DNA from: Mesorhizobium sp. WSM4313
GTDB taxonomy: Bacteria > Pseudomonadota > Alphaproteobacteria > Rhizobiales > Rhizobiaceae
Length of the DNA stretch: 64,000 bases
Assembly: GCF_002294725.1 (NCBI RefSeq)
Contig: NZ_NSFT01000005.1
Span: 62,001-126,000, forward strand
Reading direction: 5' to 3'
Shown here: positions 25,100-34,654 of the stretch, piece after piece
Layout of the letters: each line of letters starts with the position of its first letter
Numbering within the stretch: the first letter of the stretch is position 1
Program-made: the position numbers and the translations under genes
Notes under the pieces: model-generated
What the model saw: only the letters and a program-made list of their open reading frames with translations
What the model was told of the DNA's origin: nothing
The model's database searches: none

Positions 25100-26220
25100 A
25101 TGTTCCCGGTAATCGAAACCGTAGCCGATGTTCTGCCGCACATTCAGGGGAACATCGGTTTCTTTCTGACCCGCTTCGATGACTATGACGTTATCGACTA
25201 TGGATTTGTGGGCGACGATACGTTCCGCAGCCCGATGGCGCTTGAATGCCGTGGCTTGAAGTTTGACAAGGACGGGCGACTCATTGCCCGGCCGTTTCAC
25301 AAATTCTTCAACCTTGGGGAGAGGCAGCGTCCGGAAGACATCGACTGGACAGTACCTCATGTCGTTTTGTCGAAGCTCGATGGCTCGATGGTTCACCCCT
25401 GCGTCGTTCGCGGTGAACTCGTGTTCATGACCCGAATGGGCGTCACGGCGCAATCGAGCGCCGCGTTGAAGCATGCCGACGAGGACATTCGCAGCCTCTC
25501 GAAATGGGCCGTCGAAGCAGGCATCACGGCGCTGTTCGAGTTCACGTCGCCCGAAAACAGGGTCGTCATCGCCTATGATCAGCCGTCGCTGACGCTGCTG
25601 GCCGCTCGTGACAACCGGACCGGGCGCTACTCAACCCATCAGGAGCTTCAATCGCTGGCCGATCAATTCGACGTGCCGCTGATCCCGTCGCTTCAGATGA
25701 CGACTCCGACAAGGGATTTCGTTACGATTGCCCGAAGCGAAGAGGGCATCGAAGGCTATGTCATTGCGATGACGGTCATAGACTCAAACTCAAGACCGCA
25801 TTCTATGCTTTACGGCACAAGGCGCTGTCTGGTCTTGCTTATGAAAAAAATATCCTTGCATGGGTGGCGGAAGGTGCTGTGGACGATGTGGTTCCGCTCC
25901 TTGCAGCCGACCTTGCCGAAGAGTTGAAAGCCTATCAGTTTGTGGTGGTCAGCGGGCTCAACAGGCAGGTCGCCAATCTTGCAGCGTTCGTCGCGGAGTA
26001 CTCTGGCCGGGAGCGGAAGGAATTCGCGGCGGCTGTCAGCTCCAATCTCGATAAGAGACTCCAGGGAGCCGCTTTTGCCATGTTCGATGGAAAAGACGGC
26101 AGCGAAGTGCTTAGGAAACAACTACTGTGGGCCAGCTACGGTGAGTCGCGGCTCGAGAGCATTCGCGATCTCTACGGGATGTCATGGAAGTCTCCTGCCG
26201 TGACCATCGAAGTCGGTTGA
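25100..26220 (+). pseudogene. T4 Rnl1-type RNA ligase, frameshifted
   Basis: The first reading frame (25100 to about 25768) has the nucleotidyltransferase motifs: RGLKFD, motif I KLDGS with the adenylated lysine at residue 92, motif III-like FEFTSPENRVVI, and motif IV EGIEGYV at about 215. The matching continuation lies one frame back: DDGHRLKLK (motif V) and the Rnl1-like C-terminal domain to 26220. Joining them with one restored base near 25766-25768 gives 373 residues, against 374 for phage T4 Rnl1. Rnl1 enzymes seal tRNA breaks made by host anticodon nucleases. The gene is inserted between ruvA and ruvB and looks lower in GC by eye. It is either a recent pseudogene or a sequencing error. 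Confidence 0.85.
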
Positions 26221-26265
26221 CTGAAAGCGTTTGGCAATGCTCTGATTCAGGACGAGGATGGATTT

Positions 26266-27297
26266 GTGAACGACCGCCTCATTGCTCCCGACAAGCGCGG
26301 CGAGGATACCGACCAGACGCTGCGGCCGCAGTCGCTCGACGAGTTCGTCGGCCAGGCGGCGGTGCGCGCCAATCTCAAGGTCTTCGTCGATGCCGCCAAG
26401 AGCCGCGGCGAGGCGCTCGACCATGTGCTGTTCGTCGGGCCGCCGGGGCTCGGCAAGACGACGCTGGCGCAGATCATGGCGCGCGAGCTCGGCGTCAATT
26501 TCCGCTCGACCTCGGGTCCGGTTATCGCCAAGGCCGGCGATCTCGCCGCGCTGCTCACCAATCTCGAGGAGCGCGACGTCCTTTTCATCGACGAGATCCA
26601 TCGCCTCAACCCGGCGGTCGAGGAAATCCTCTATCCGGCAATGGAGGATTTCCAGCTTGATCTCATCATCGGCGAGGGGCCGGCGGCGCGCTCGGTCAAG
26701 ATCGACCTTGCCCGTTTCACGCTGGTCGCGGCAACGACGAGGCTCGGCCTGCTGACCAATCCGCTGCGCGACCGTTTCGGCATTCCGGTCCGGCTCAATT
26801 TCTACACGGTCGAGGAGCTGGAGCAGATCGTGCGCCGCGGCGCCCGTATCCTGTCGATGCCGCTCGGCGACGACGGCGCGGTGGAGATCGCGCGCCGCGC
26901 GCGCGGCACGCCGCGCATTGCCGGCCGGCTGCTGCGCCGGGTGCGCGATTTTGCTTCAGTGGCCGGGGACGGTCATGTCGACAGGAGGATCGCCGACGAG
27001 GCGCTGACCAGGCTGGAGGTCGATGCGCTCGGCCTCGACGCGCTCGATCGCCGCTATCTGTCGATGATCGCGCGCAATTTCGGCGGCGGGCCGGTCGGCA
27101 TCGAGACAATCGCGGCCGGACTCTCCGAGCCGCGCGACGCGATCGAGGATATCATCGAGCCTTACCTGATCCAGCAGGGCTTCATCCAGCGCACGCCGCG
27201 CGGTCGCGTGCTGACCGCCAACGCCTGGCGCCATCTGGGCCTCGACCCGCCGAAGGACATCGCCCAGCAGCAGATCAGCCTGTTTCAGGAAGAGTAA
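26266..27297 (+). CDS. ruvB: Holliday junction branch migration ATPase RuvB
   Basis: 343 residues from GTG 26266. AAA+ motifs: [17 protein letters not shown], Walker [13 protein letters not shown], Walker [13 protein letters not shown], sensor 1 LVAATTRLG and the arginine finger region [15 protein letters not shown]; a C-terminal winged helix ([20 protein letters not shown]) binds DNA. RuvB drives branch migration with RuvA. It begins 45 bp after the ligase gene, with a GAGG ribosome-binding site, so it depends either on readthrough of the inserted segment or on a local promoter. Confidence 0.97.
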   Translation: MNDRLIAPDKRGEDTDQTLRPQSLDEFVGQAAVRANLKVFVDAAKSRGEALDHVLFVGPPGLGKTTLAQIMARELGVNFRSTSGPVIAKAGDLAALLTNLEERDVLFIDEIHRLNPAVEEILYPAMEDFQLDLIIGEGPAARSVKIDLARFTLVAATTRLGLLTNPLRDRFGIPVRLNFYTVEELEQIVRRGARILSMPLGDDGAVEIARRARGTPRIAGRLLRRVRDFASVAGDGHVDRRIADEALTRLEVDALGLDALDRRYLSMIARNFGGGPVGIETIAAGLSEPRDAIEDIIEPYLIQQGFIQRTPRGRVLTANAWRHLGLDPPKDIAQQQISLFQEE

Positions 27298-27430
27298 CGC
27301 AGATTTGTTCGCCGTTTCGGCGGCGCAATGGTCCATCTGCGCAGAATCTGCGCGCCTCGGCCCGACTGAGGGCGCAATTGCATCCTTTAAGATAGGCTAT
27401 CTGACGCAGTCCTAGGGCTTGGGGCGACCT

Positions 27431-28333
27431 ATGATCACCAGACGCGCTTTCCTGCGCCTTGTCGGCGGCTCGGCCTTCGCCATGGTGTCGCTCAGCGCCT
27501 ATGCGGTCGGCATCGAGCCGATGCTGCTCACCCATGTGAAGCGCTACACATTGACGCCGCCGCACTGGCCGGCCGGGCTCAAGCTGCGCGTCGTCGCGCT
27601 TGCCGATATCCACTCTTGCCGGCCCTGGATGACGCCGGAACGGATCGCAGCGCTTGCCGAGGAGGCCAACGCGTTGCAGCCGGATCTGATCGTGCTGCTC
27701 GGTGACTATACCGCCGGGACAAAGCTGGTGACGGGCCGGGTGCGGGTGGAGGAGTGGGCCGAGGCATTGTCGGGGCTGAAGGCGCCGCTCGGCGTGCTGT
27801 CGATCCTCGGCAATCACGACTGGTGGACCGATTTCTTCGCCCAGCGAGCGGAAGCCGGCCCGACCCAGTCGCGCAAGGCGCTCGAGCATGTCGGCATCCC
27901 GGTGCTGGAAAACGACGTCGTGCGGCTGGAAAAGGACGGGCATGGCTTCTGGATCGCCGGGCTAGCCGATCAACTCGCGCTGCTGCCGAACAAGGCCAAG
28001 GGACGCGACGGTTTCCAGGGCTTCGACGATCTCCCGGGCACCTTGGCCAAGATCCAGGGGAGCGAGCCGATCATCCTGCTTGCACATGAACCGGACATCT
28101 TTCCAAAGGTGCCCTCGCGGGTATCGCTCACCTTGTCCGGCCACACGCATGGCGGACAGGTGCGGCTGTTTGGTTATTCGCCGGTCGTGCCTTCGGACTA
28201 TGGCAATCGCTTCGCCTACGGCCATGTCGTGGAGAATGACCGCAACCTGATCGTGTCGGGCGGGCTGGGCTTCAGCATTCTGCCGGTTCGTCTCGGGGTG
28301 CGGCCGGAGATCCTGCAGATCGATCTGGGCTGA
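27431..28333 (+). CDS. Tat-exported metallophosphoesterase
   Basis: 300 residues. The N-terminus has a twin-arginine signal (ITRRAFLRLVGGSAFAM) followed by a hydrophobic stretch. The calcineurin-like metal site is complete: ALADIHS, LLGDYTAG, ILGNHDWWTD, LLAHEPD and LSGHTHGGQVRL. It resembles YkuE/YaeI-type phosphodiesterases that act on membrane or cell-envelope substrates. ATG 27431 starts the Tat signal; an upstream in-frame start four codons earlier is possible. Confidence 0.92.
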   Translation: MITRRAFLRLVGGSAFAMVSLSAYAVGIEPMLLTHVKRYTLTPPHWPAGLKLRVVALADIHSCRPWMTPERIAALAEEANALQPDLIVLLGDYTAGTKLVTGRVRVEEWAEALSGLKAPLGVLSILGNHDWWTDFFAQRAEAGPTQSRKALEHVGIPVLENDVVRLEKDGHGFWIAGLADQLALLPNKAKGRDGFQGFDDLPGTLAKIQGSEPIILLAHEPDIFPKVPSRVSLTLSGHTHGGQVRLFGYSPVVPSDYGNRFAYGHVVENDRNLIVSGGLGFSILPVRLGVRPEILQIDLG

Positions 28334-28357
28334 GGCGTGTCGCCCCGGCCCACCGCC

Positions 28358-29608
28358 TCAGCGCAGCGACCTGATCACGTCCATCACGTCCGGTTCCGCC
28401 TTCTCGCCGTCGAACGCATCGACGATGCCGAAGGCGCCGCCATAGCTCCACAGCGACCAGGAAAAGCCATGCGCCTCGGCGCGGGCGATCATGTCGCGCA
28501 CATAGGCTGCGCGATATGCGGCCGGCATGACGAAGCTGTTGCCGTATTCCTTGCGGATCATGCCGAATTCACCGAGCGTGATGTCCTGCGGCTTGATCCC
28601 GTTGGCCTTCGCCCAGGCGTCGACCGCCGCGAACGGTGAATCCATCACGCCAAGCAGCTTTTCGGAGCTGTCCATCGTCGCCACCTGCTCGTCGAGATAG
28701 CTAAGCAGGCCGCTTCGCCGCGCCCAGGGCGCCTCGGCCCTGATCCGGTCGCGGATCGCGTCCAGCGCCATGTCGAGTTGCGCCTTCGGGACAGCCGTCA
28801 ACGGATAGGGCAGGCCGGTTACGTAGGGGATGAAGTCGCCGGCCCAGCTTGCGCCCTGATGCGTCAAAAGGAACGGGTCGTAGGAATGGAAGGTCCAGAT
28901 GATGTTGTCATCGGCGATCGTCTTGGGGTCGATCCTGGCCAGCGACTCCGCGTTCGAATAGCAGCCGCCGCTCAGCACCAGCGTGAGCCTGGTAGCGGAG
29001 GCGCGCGCGGCGGCGAACAGCTGCTTCTGGCGATCGGGCCAAAGGTTGGTGCCGTTCGCCTCACAATCGGCCAGCGGCTCGTTCATCAGTTCCAGCGCGA
29101 CAAGCTTCGGATCCTCCTTGGCCAGCGTCCGCGCCATCTTGCGCACCAGCTCGGCATAGGCATCGAAGACGGCCGAGTCGTGCATCACCTCGCTCATGCC
29201 GATCTTGCGGTTGCCGCCGGCGGGGATCAGATGCAGGTCGACGATCACCTTCAGGCCGGCACGGTTGATCATGCGCGCGGAGGCCAGCACGCTGGCATAG
29301 AGGTCGTCGCGAAGGGCCGTGGTGCGGTCCGAAAAAAAGGGCGAGGGATCGACCGGCATGCGCAGGAAATCGAGACCGGCGCTCTTGAGCGCCTTGAGGT
29401 CGTCCTCCTTAAGGAACTTACGCCATTCCGGGTAAGGCAGGATTGCCTGGCGCTCGCCCCATGTGTCCTCGACCGGCCAGGTGACCCACTGGTCGAGATT
29501 GAGGCCGCGCTTCATCGAGAAGGTCGCCGCTGCGGCGGGCAACGCCAATGGGCCAAGCGCAAGCAGCGCCGCCATCAAGGTCTTGATCATCGTGTCCAAC
29601 AATGCCAT
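28358..29608 (-). CDS. Exported glycoside hydrolase family 5 (cellulase-like)
   Basis: 416 residues with a signal peptide (KTLMAALLALGPLALPAAA). The GH5 TIM-barrel residues are present: acid/base Glu in LVALELMNEPL (about residue 178), LHLIPAG and WTFHSYDPF strands, and nucleophile Glu in ITLGEFGM (about 343). It starts with KRGLNLDQWV, common in this family. It probably cleaves beta-1,4 or beta-1,3 glucans in the periplasm or outside the cell, perhaps exopolysaccharide or plant wall. M29 is an alternative start. A dispersed repeat lies just upstream. Confidence 0.88.
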   Translation of the reverse strand: MALLDTMIKTLMAALLALGPLALPAAAATFSMKRGLNLDQWVTWPVEDTWGERQAILPYPEWRKFLKEDDLKALKSAGLDFLRMPVDPSPFFSDRTTALRDDLYASVLASARMINRAGLKVIVDLHLIPAGGNRKIGMSEVMHDSAVFDAYAELVRKMARTLAKEDPKLVALELMNEPLADCEANGTNLWPDRQKQLFAAARASATRLTLVLSGGCYSNAESLARIDPKTIADDNIIWTFHSYDPFLLTHQGASWAGDFIPYVTGLPYPLTAVPKAQLDMALDAIRDRIRAEAPWARRSGLLSYLDEQVATMDSSEKLLGVMDSPFAAVDAWAKANGIKPQDITLGEFGMIRKEYGNSFVMPAAYRAAYVRDMIARAEAHGFSWSLWSYGGAFGIVDAFDGEKAEPDVMDVIRSLR

Positions 29609-29628
29609 CCCGTTCCCGCGCGAAAACA

Positions 29629-29678
29629 GTGCGTATCGCCCAAAAGTGTGCAGCGGTTTTTGGGACAACGACACGCAC
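29629..29678. repeat. Reverse copy of the dispersed hairpin repeat
   Basis: GTGCGT (29629-29634) and ACGCAC (29673-29678) bound a segment reading CCCAAAAGTGTGCAGCGGTT then TTTGGG. This matches, on the opposite strand, the second hairpin of the repeat at 16075-16123, including the GTGTGCAGCGGTT core. Confidence 0.7.
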
Positions 29679-29739
29679 AGAAAAATGCCTAAAGTCTGAG
29701 GGCTTTAGGTGCCTGTTCGGGCCTGAAAAGGAAAGCGCG

Positions 29740-30213
29740 ATGGACGATCATGGTGAATCGGCGGCGCTCGGCGCCGGGCTTTCCGGCGCGCTGACGGACT
29801 TCGGCCATCGGCTGATGGCGAGGGTCTATTATGCCGACACGGATTTCTCCGGCGTCGTCTACCATGCGCGCTATCTCGAATTCCTCGAACGCGGGCGCTC
29901 CGACTATCTGAGACTGACCGGCGTCCACCACACCGAACTCCTGGACGGCAAGCATGGTGAGCGCATCGTCTGGGTGGTGCGGCGCATGGAGATCGACTTC
30001 CGTTCGCCGGCGCGTATGGACGATATCCTCACCATCGACACGCGCACCGACGATATTTCCGGCGCCCGCATCTTCATGGGCCAGCAATTGAAGCGTGGCG
30101 GCGATGTGCTGGTCGAGGCCAAGGTCGAAGCGGCGATCGTCGGCGAAAGCGGCCGGCCAAAGCGTTTCCCAAAGGAATGGATCGCGGCTTTCATGCCGAA
30201 GGCAAAAGCCTGA
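29740..30213 (+). CDS. ybgC: YbgC-type acyl-CoA thioesterase of the Tol-Pal cluster
   Basis: 157 residues with a hotdog fold. The catalytic aspartate is in VYYADTDFSGVVYHARYLEF, followed by LERGRSDYLR. YbgC thioesterases hydrolyse short or medium acyl-CoA and sit at the head of tol-pal clusters, linked to phospholipid metabolism. ATG 29740 follows GGAAAG. The gene is separated from tolQ by 306 bp, so it may have its own terminator or promoter region. Confidence 0.92.
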   Translation: MDDHGESAALGAGLSGALTDFGHRLMARVYYADTDFSGVVYHARYLEFLERGRSDYLRLTGVHHTELLDGKHGERIVWVVRRMEIDFRSPARMDDILTIDTRTDDISGARIFMGQQLKRGGDVLVEAKVEAAIVGESGRPKRFPKEWIAAFMPKAKA

Positions 30214-30519
30214 AGCTTCCACGCGAGGCCCATCTTGAAGGCTTCAACCGGACGGCTCCGGTTGCCGGCGGCCCCAGCCATGCGCGGCAATGCGCCGCGC
30301 CTGATCCCCTAACCCATCCTTAACCATAACGGTTCATGAAGGAATTGGCGAAGATTGGCGCAATCCGTGCGCCTTCCTTTCACCAATATTTGCCTCGAAA
30401 AGGCCGCGAAACGGTGCATTCGGGGCTATCCGCAAGCTTCTAGCTTCGCGCGATCGGACCAAAGGAATGCCCATGGGCCAGCCGCCAGCGATGCCCGGAA
30501 AATCTTAAGGACGTAAGTC
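30214..30519. other. Intergenic region upstream of tolQ with a near-CtrA box
   Basis: No gene is seen in this 306-bp gap. It contains CTAA-CCCATCC-TTAA at 30309-30323, one mismatch from the TTAA-N7-TTAA CtrA consensus, and probably the tolQ promoter. The tolQ ATG at 30520 is preceded by TTAAGGACG. Confidence 0.4.
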
Positions 30520-31230
30520 ATGGAAAATATCGCACTCGCCGAACCGGGCGCGCATCTGTCGCTCTGGGCCCTATTCATGCAGGCCGGCTGGGTGGTCAAG
30601 CTTGTCATGATCGGCCTGCTCTGCGCCTCGATCTGGACCTGGGCGATCATCATTGACAAGCTCGTCGCCTATAGCCGCATGCGGCTGGCGCTCAACCGCT
30701 TCGAGCAGGTGTTCTGGTCGGGCCAGTCGCTGGAGGATCTCTACCGCACGCTGGCCGATCGCAAGACCACCGGCATGGGCGCGATCTTCGTCGCCGCCAT
30801 GCGCGAATGGAAGAAGAGTTTCGAAAAGGGCGCGAAATCGGCGCTGGCGCTGCAGACCCGCATCGACAAGGCGATGGACCTGGCGCTGACGCGCGAGATG
30901 GAGAAGCTGGAGGGTCGCCTCGGCTTCCTCGCCACCACCGGCTCGGCCGCACCGTTCATCGGACTGTTCGGCACCGTTATCGGCATCATGACGTCGTTCC
31001 AGGCGATCGCCGCCTCGAAGAACACCAGCCTTTCGGTGGTGGCGCCCGGTATCGCCGAGGCGCTGCTCGCCACCGCGATCGGCCTGCTCGCGGCCATTCC
31101 CGCGGTCATCGCCTACAACAAGCTGTCATCGGACGCGAACAAGATCGGCATGCGCATGGAAGGCTTCGCGGACGAGTTCTCCGCCATACTCTCGCGCCAA
31201 ATCGATGAAAAAGTAGCGCAGAAGGGCTGA
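30520..31230 (+). CDS. tolQ: Tol-Pal system proton channel TolQ
   Basis: 236 residues with three membrane segments (about 23-45, 140-160, 175-195). The channel helices are GFLATTGSAAPFIGLFGTVIG and GIAEALLATAIGLLAAIPAV, with the conserved threonines and glycines. With TolR it converts proton motive force into movement of TolA to pull in the outer membrane at division. TolR begins 9 bp downstream. Confidence 0.97.
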   Translation: MENIALAEPGAHLSLWALFMQAGWVVKLVMIGLLCASIWTWAIIIDKLVAYSRMRLALNRFEQVFWSGQSLEDLYRTLADRKTTGMGAIFVAAMREWKKSFEKGAKSALALQTRIDKAMDLALTREMEKLEGRLGFLATTGSAAPFIGLFGTVIGIMTSFQAIAASKNTSLSVVAPGIAEALLATAIGLLAAIPAVIAYNKLSSDANKIGMRMEGFADEFSAILSRQIDEKVAQKG

Positions 31231-31239
31231 GGATCGATC

Positions 31240-31701
31240 ATGGGGATGTCTGCTGCAGGCGCAAGTGGCTCGGGGCGAGGCGGACGCGGCCATAGGCGGC
31301 GCGGCCGTCACCATGCCCTGATGTCCGAAATCAACGTCACGCCGATGGTCGATGTGATGCTGGTGCTGTTGATCATCTTCATGGTCGCGGCGCCGCTGCT
31401 CACCGTCGGGGTTCCGATCGACCTGCCGGACACGCAGGCCAAGGCGATGAATGTCGACACGCAGCCGATCACCGTTTCGATTGACTCGACGGGCAAGATT
31501 TTCCTGCAGGAGACCGAGATCCCGATCGAGGAGCTGGTAGCCAAGCTGCAGGCGATCTCGAAGACCGGTTACGACGAACGCATCTTCATCCGCGGCGACA
31601 AGTCGACCGACTACGGCACGGCAATGAAGGTGATGGCCCGCATTTCGGCGGCCGGCTACAAGAATATCGGCCTGGTCTCGCTGCAGGAACAGGATCAGTA
31701 G
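31240..31701 (+). CDS. tolR: Tol-Pal system protein TolR
   Basis: 153 residues: a Gly/Arg-rich N-terminus, one membrane helix with the functional aspartate in EINVTPMVDVMLVLLIIFMV (about residues 27-47), and a periplasmic dimerisation domain (VGVPIDLPDTQAKAM; VFIRGDKSTDYGT-like segment IFIRGDKSTDYGTAMKVM). It forms the stator with TolQ. Tight spacing to tolQ and tolA shows one operon. Confidence 0.96.
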   Translation: MGMSAAGASGSGRGGRGHRRRGRHHALMSEINVTPMVDVMLVLLIIFMVAAPLLTVGVPIDLPDTQAKAMNVDTQPITVSIDSTGKIFLQETEIPIEELVAKLQAISKTGYDERIFIRGDKSTDYGTAMKVMARISAAGYKNIGLVSLQEQDQ

Positions 31702-31708
31702 ACGCCAA

Positions 31709-32863
31709 ATGCGGACCGGCCTCACCTCATCGGTGATCTTGCATACGGTGGCGCTGGCCTTCGGGCTGTTCACGCTGTCGTCGCCACCTGCAATGCCCGC
31801 GGCCGACGTGGAGTCGGTGGCGGTCGACATCGTGCCTATGGAAGCCGTGCCGCAGACGCTGCAAGGTGACAAGAAGTCGGTGATGCATGAAAAACCGGCG
31901 CCGCTGCCGACCAAGCGGCCGGATGTCGTGACCAATGCACAGAAGGTCGGCGAGAACACCGTCGATACCGACAAGCCGGTGACGGACGAAGCCAAGCCGA
32001 AGCCGGTCGAGAAGACGGCGGCGCCGCCGCCCGCGCCGACGCCGACCGAGAAGCCGGCGGTCGAGGACGTGCCGAAGCCGCAGGAAAAGCCGAAGCCGAC
32101 CCCGGCGACGGAAGTTGCGCCGACGCCGACGCCGAAGGAAGAGGTCAAGCCCGAGCCGGTCAAGCAGACGGAGCCCAAGCCGACGCCGGCCAAGCAGCCG
32201 ACACCGACGCCGCCGAAGGACACGACCGCCGCTATTTCGAAGGACGAGGTGAAGCCCGACGCCGTCGCCGAGGCGATCGCCCAGCAGCAACCCACCGACG
32301 AGGCCAAGCTTCCGGACTCCGCGCCTGCGCCGGAAGCGCGGCCGAAGCCGCAGCCGGCCCAGGCCGAAAGCGCCAAGGCGCCGGACCGCAAGGACGCCGA
32401 CAAGCCGGTGAAGGAAGCGTCTTCCAAGCCGAAGTCGGACGACAAGCAGTTCAATGCCGATGAGATTTCCGCCCTGCTGGACAAGCAGAAGCCGTCCGGC
32501 GGCGGCGCGAAGCGCTCGACGCAGCAGGCTTCGCTGGGCGGCGAAAAGGACCAGGGCCAGAAGCTGTCGAAGTCGGAGGAAGGGGCCCTGCGCGATCAGC
32601 TTGCGGGTTGCTGGACCTTCCCGGCGGGCATGGAAGCCTCGGACGATCTCATCGCCGTGATCTCGTTCAACCTCGACGCCTCAGGCAAGCTGGACGGCCG
32701 ACCTGTCGTCGAGAAATCGAGCGGAAACCGCCAGGTCGACGAAAGCGCGGTGCGCGCTATCCAGAAATGCAACATGGCCGGCCTGCAGGTTCCTCCCGGA
32801 AAACAGGACATCTGGGCGCAGATCAAGGTCACTTTCGATCCGAGGGAAATGCTTGGCCTCTGA
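31709..32863 (+). CDS. tolA: TolA-like energy-transducing envelope protein
   Basis: 384 residues: an N-terminal membrane segment ([17 protein letters not shown]), a long periplasmic spacer rich in Lys, Pro, Glu and Ala (about 70-260), and a C-terminal globular domain ([20 protein letters not shown]... [16 protein letters not shown]) like TolA domain III of rhizobia. TolA spans the periplasm to contact Pal and TolB. The spacer is proline-rich rather than the Ala-rich helix of E. coli. It starts 7 bp after tolR. Confidence 0.93.
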   Translation: MRTGLTSSVILHTVALAFGLFTLSSPPAMPAADVESVAVDIVPMEAVPQTLQGDKKSVMHEKPAPLPTKRPDVVTNAQKVGENTVDTDKPVTDEAKPKPVEKTAAPPPAPTPTEKPAVEDVPKPQEKPKPTPATEVAPTPTPKEEVKPEPVKQTEPKPTPAKQPTPTPPKDTTAAISKDEVKPDAVAEAIAQQQPTDEAKLPDSAPAPEARPKPQPAQAESAKAPDRKDADKPVKEASSKPKSDDKQFNADEISALLDKQKPSGGGAKRSTQQASLGGEKDQGQKLSKSEEGALRDQLAGCWTFPAGMEASDDLIAVISFNLDASGKLDGRPVVEKSSGNRQVDESAVRAIQKCNMAGLQVPPGKQDIWAQIKVTFDPREMLGL

Positions 32864-32904
32864 GGCCTGCCCTCCGCACAATCAGCGAAGAGAAGCGAGA
32901 AGAT

Positions 32905-34224
32905 ATGAAATTCACCCTCAAGCCGCTCCTGATGGTCGCGACAATTGCACTGGGTTCTATCGTTGGCGCCGCCGCGCCGGCATGGGCTCTCGTCGAGATC
33001 AACGTCAACAAGGGCAATGTCGAACCGCTACCGATCGCCATCACGGATTTTCAGTCGAATGACGCGCTGGGCGCGCAGATCACCGAGATCGTAACCGCCG
33101 ACCTGAAGCGCTCCGGCCTGTTCGCGCCGATCGACAAGAGCGCCTTCATCGAAAAGATTTCCGGCCCGGACGCCACGCCGCGCTTCGACGACTGGAAGGT
33201 GATCAACGCGCAGGCGCTGGTCACCGGCAGCGTCGGCAAGGAAGCCGACGGCCGCATCCGCGCCCAGTACCGGTTGTGGGATACGTTTGCGGGCCAGCAG
33301 ATGGCGGGCGAGCAGTTCTTCGCCAACGACGCCAACACCAGGCGCGTCGCCCATATCATCGCCGACGCCATCTATGAGCGGATCACCGGCGAAAAGGGCT
33401 ATTTCGACACGCGCGTGGTCTTCGTCGACGAGTCCGGCGCCAAGAACGCCCGCAAGAAGCGGCTGGCCATCATGGACCAGGACGGCGCCAATATACGCTA
33501 CCTGTCGGACGGCCGCGCGATCGTTCTGACGCCGCGTTTTTCGCCGAACCGGCAGGAAATCACCTACATGTCCTATGAAAGCGGGCAGCCGAAGGTGTAT
33601 CTGCTGCAGATCGAGACCGGACAGCGCGAGCTAGTGGGCAACTTCCCCGGCATGACCTTCGCACCGCGCTTCTCGCCCGACGGCCAGAAGGTGATCATGA
33701 GCCTGCTGCGCGACGACGGCAACTCCAACATCTTCGCCATGGATCTGAGGAGCCGCTCGACGACACGGCTCACCGATTCGACCGCGATCGACACTTCTCC
33801 CTCCTATTCGCCGGACGGCTCGCAGATCGTCTTCACCTCCGACCGCGGCGGCGGCAGCGGCCGTTCGCAGATCTATGTCATGGGCGCGGACGGCTCCAAT
33901 CCGCACCGCATATCCTTCGGCGACGGCGTCTATTCGACGCCCGTCTGGTCGCCGCGCGGCGATCTCATCGCTTTCACCAAGCAGAGCGGCGGCGAGTTCC
34001 AGATCGGCGTCATGAAGACCGACGGCTCGGGCGAGCGCATCCTGTCCTCCGGCTTCCAGCAGGAGGGTCCGACCTGGGCGCCGAACGGCCGCGTGCTGAT
34101 GTTCTTCCGCGACTCCGCCGGCGGCCCCAAGCTGGTCTCGGTCGATCTCACCGGCCGCAACGAGCAGCAGATTCCGACGGCGAACTATGCTTCGGACCCG
34201 GCTTGGTCGCCGTTGCTTGAGTGA
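32905..34224 (+). CDS. tolB: Tol-Pal system beta-propeller protein TolB
   Basis: 439 residues: a signal peptide ([20 protein letters not shown]), an N-terminal domain ([20 protein letters not shown]), then a six-bladed beta-propeller with recurring blade motifs ([76 protein letters not shown]). It is periplasmic and shuttles between Pal and TolA. The IVS-like element follows 7 bp after the stop codon. Confidence 0.97.
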   Translation: MKFTLKPLLMVATIALGSIVGAAAPAWALVEINVNKGNVEPLPIAITDFQSNDALGAQITEIVTADLKRSGLFAPIDKSAFIEKISGPDATPRFDDWKVINAQALVTGSVGKEADGRIRAQYRLWDTFAGQQMAGEQFFANDANTRRVAHIIADAIYERITGEKGYFDTRVVFVDESGAKNARKKRLAIMDQDGANIRYLSDGRAIVLTPRFSPNRQEITYMSYESGQPKVYLLQIETGQRELVGNFPGMTFAPRFSPDGQKVIMSLLRDDGNSNIFAMDLRSRSTTRLTDSTAIDTSPSYSPDGSQIVFTSDRGGGSGRSQIYVMGADGSNPHRISFGDGVYSTPVWSPRGDLIAFTKQSGGEFQIGVMKTDGSGERILSSGFQQEGPTWAPNGRVLMFFRDSAGGPKLVSVDLTGRNEQQIPTANYASDPAWSPLLE

Positions 34225-34231
34225 GGGGGGC

Positions 34232-34272
34232 GGGGAACTGAGGAATTGAAGAATTGAAGAATTGAAGAATGG
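34232..34272 (+). repeat. Left inverted arm of the four-helix-bundle element
   Basis: GGGG followed by four 8-bp units: AACTGAGG and then AATTGAAG three times (34236-34267). The array is the inverted complement of the one at 34655-34688, so a transcript across the element could fold into a stem of about 34 bp. The start codon of the enclosed gene (34269) directly follows the last unit. Confidence 0.85.
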
Positions 34273-34645
34273 AGAAAGAGGGTAGCTACATCAAGCGCGC
34301 GAAGGATCTGGAGGTCTATAGGCGTGCTTATGCAGTTTCCCTCGAGGTCCATAGAGCACACTCGTTTTCCCGAAAATCGAGCAATACGCGCTGGCTGACC
34401 AAATGCGTCGATCCAGCAAGGCGATCTGCGCCAATCTGGCTGAGGGCTTCGCCAAACAGACCCATTCCAGGCCCGAATTCGCGCGGTTCATCTCGATGGC
34501 TCTGGGATCGTGCAGCGAAATGGAAACGTGGATTTCTTACGCGTTTGATCTTGGCTACATCACGCAGCGGCAACGCGACGAATGGCTGCAAGCCTATGCC
34601 CACATCTATGGAATGCTGGTGAATCTAAGGGAGAGATTGAAGTGA
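34269..34645 (+). pseudogene. Four-helix-bundle (23S rRNA IVS-type, PF05635-like) protein, frameshifted
   Basis: The frame from ATG 34269 gives EGSYIKRAKDLEVYRRAYAV and ends its homology near 34358; the continuation lies in another frame from about 34361: LVFPKIEQYALADQMRRSS, ICANLAEGFAKQ and the C-terminal helices to a TGA at 34645. Together these make a typical 120-130 residue four-helix-bundle protein of the family first found inside 23S rRNA intervening sequences and related to diversity-retroelement Avd proteins. One missing base between the halves explains the break. The gene fills the space between two inverted repeat arrays and sits between tolB and pal. Confidence 0.8.
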
Positions 34646-34654
34646 CCCTTTTCG

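Noticed and set aside
25760-25775. Programmed -1 ribosomal frameshift in the RNA ligase
   Set aside because: The site reads GTCATTGCGATGAC and has no X-XXY-YYZ slippery heptamer and no evident downstream pseudoknot. A one-base deletion or read error is simpler.
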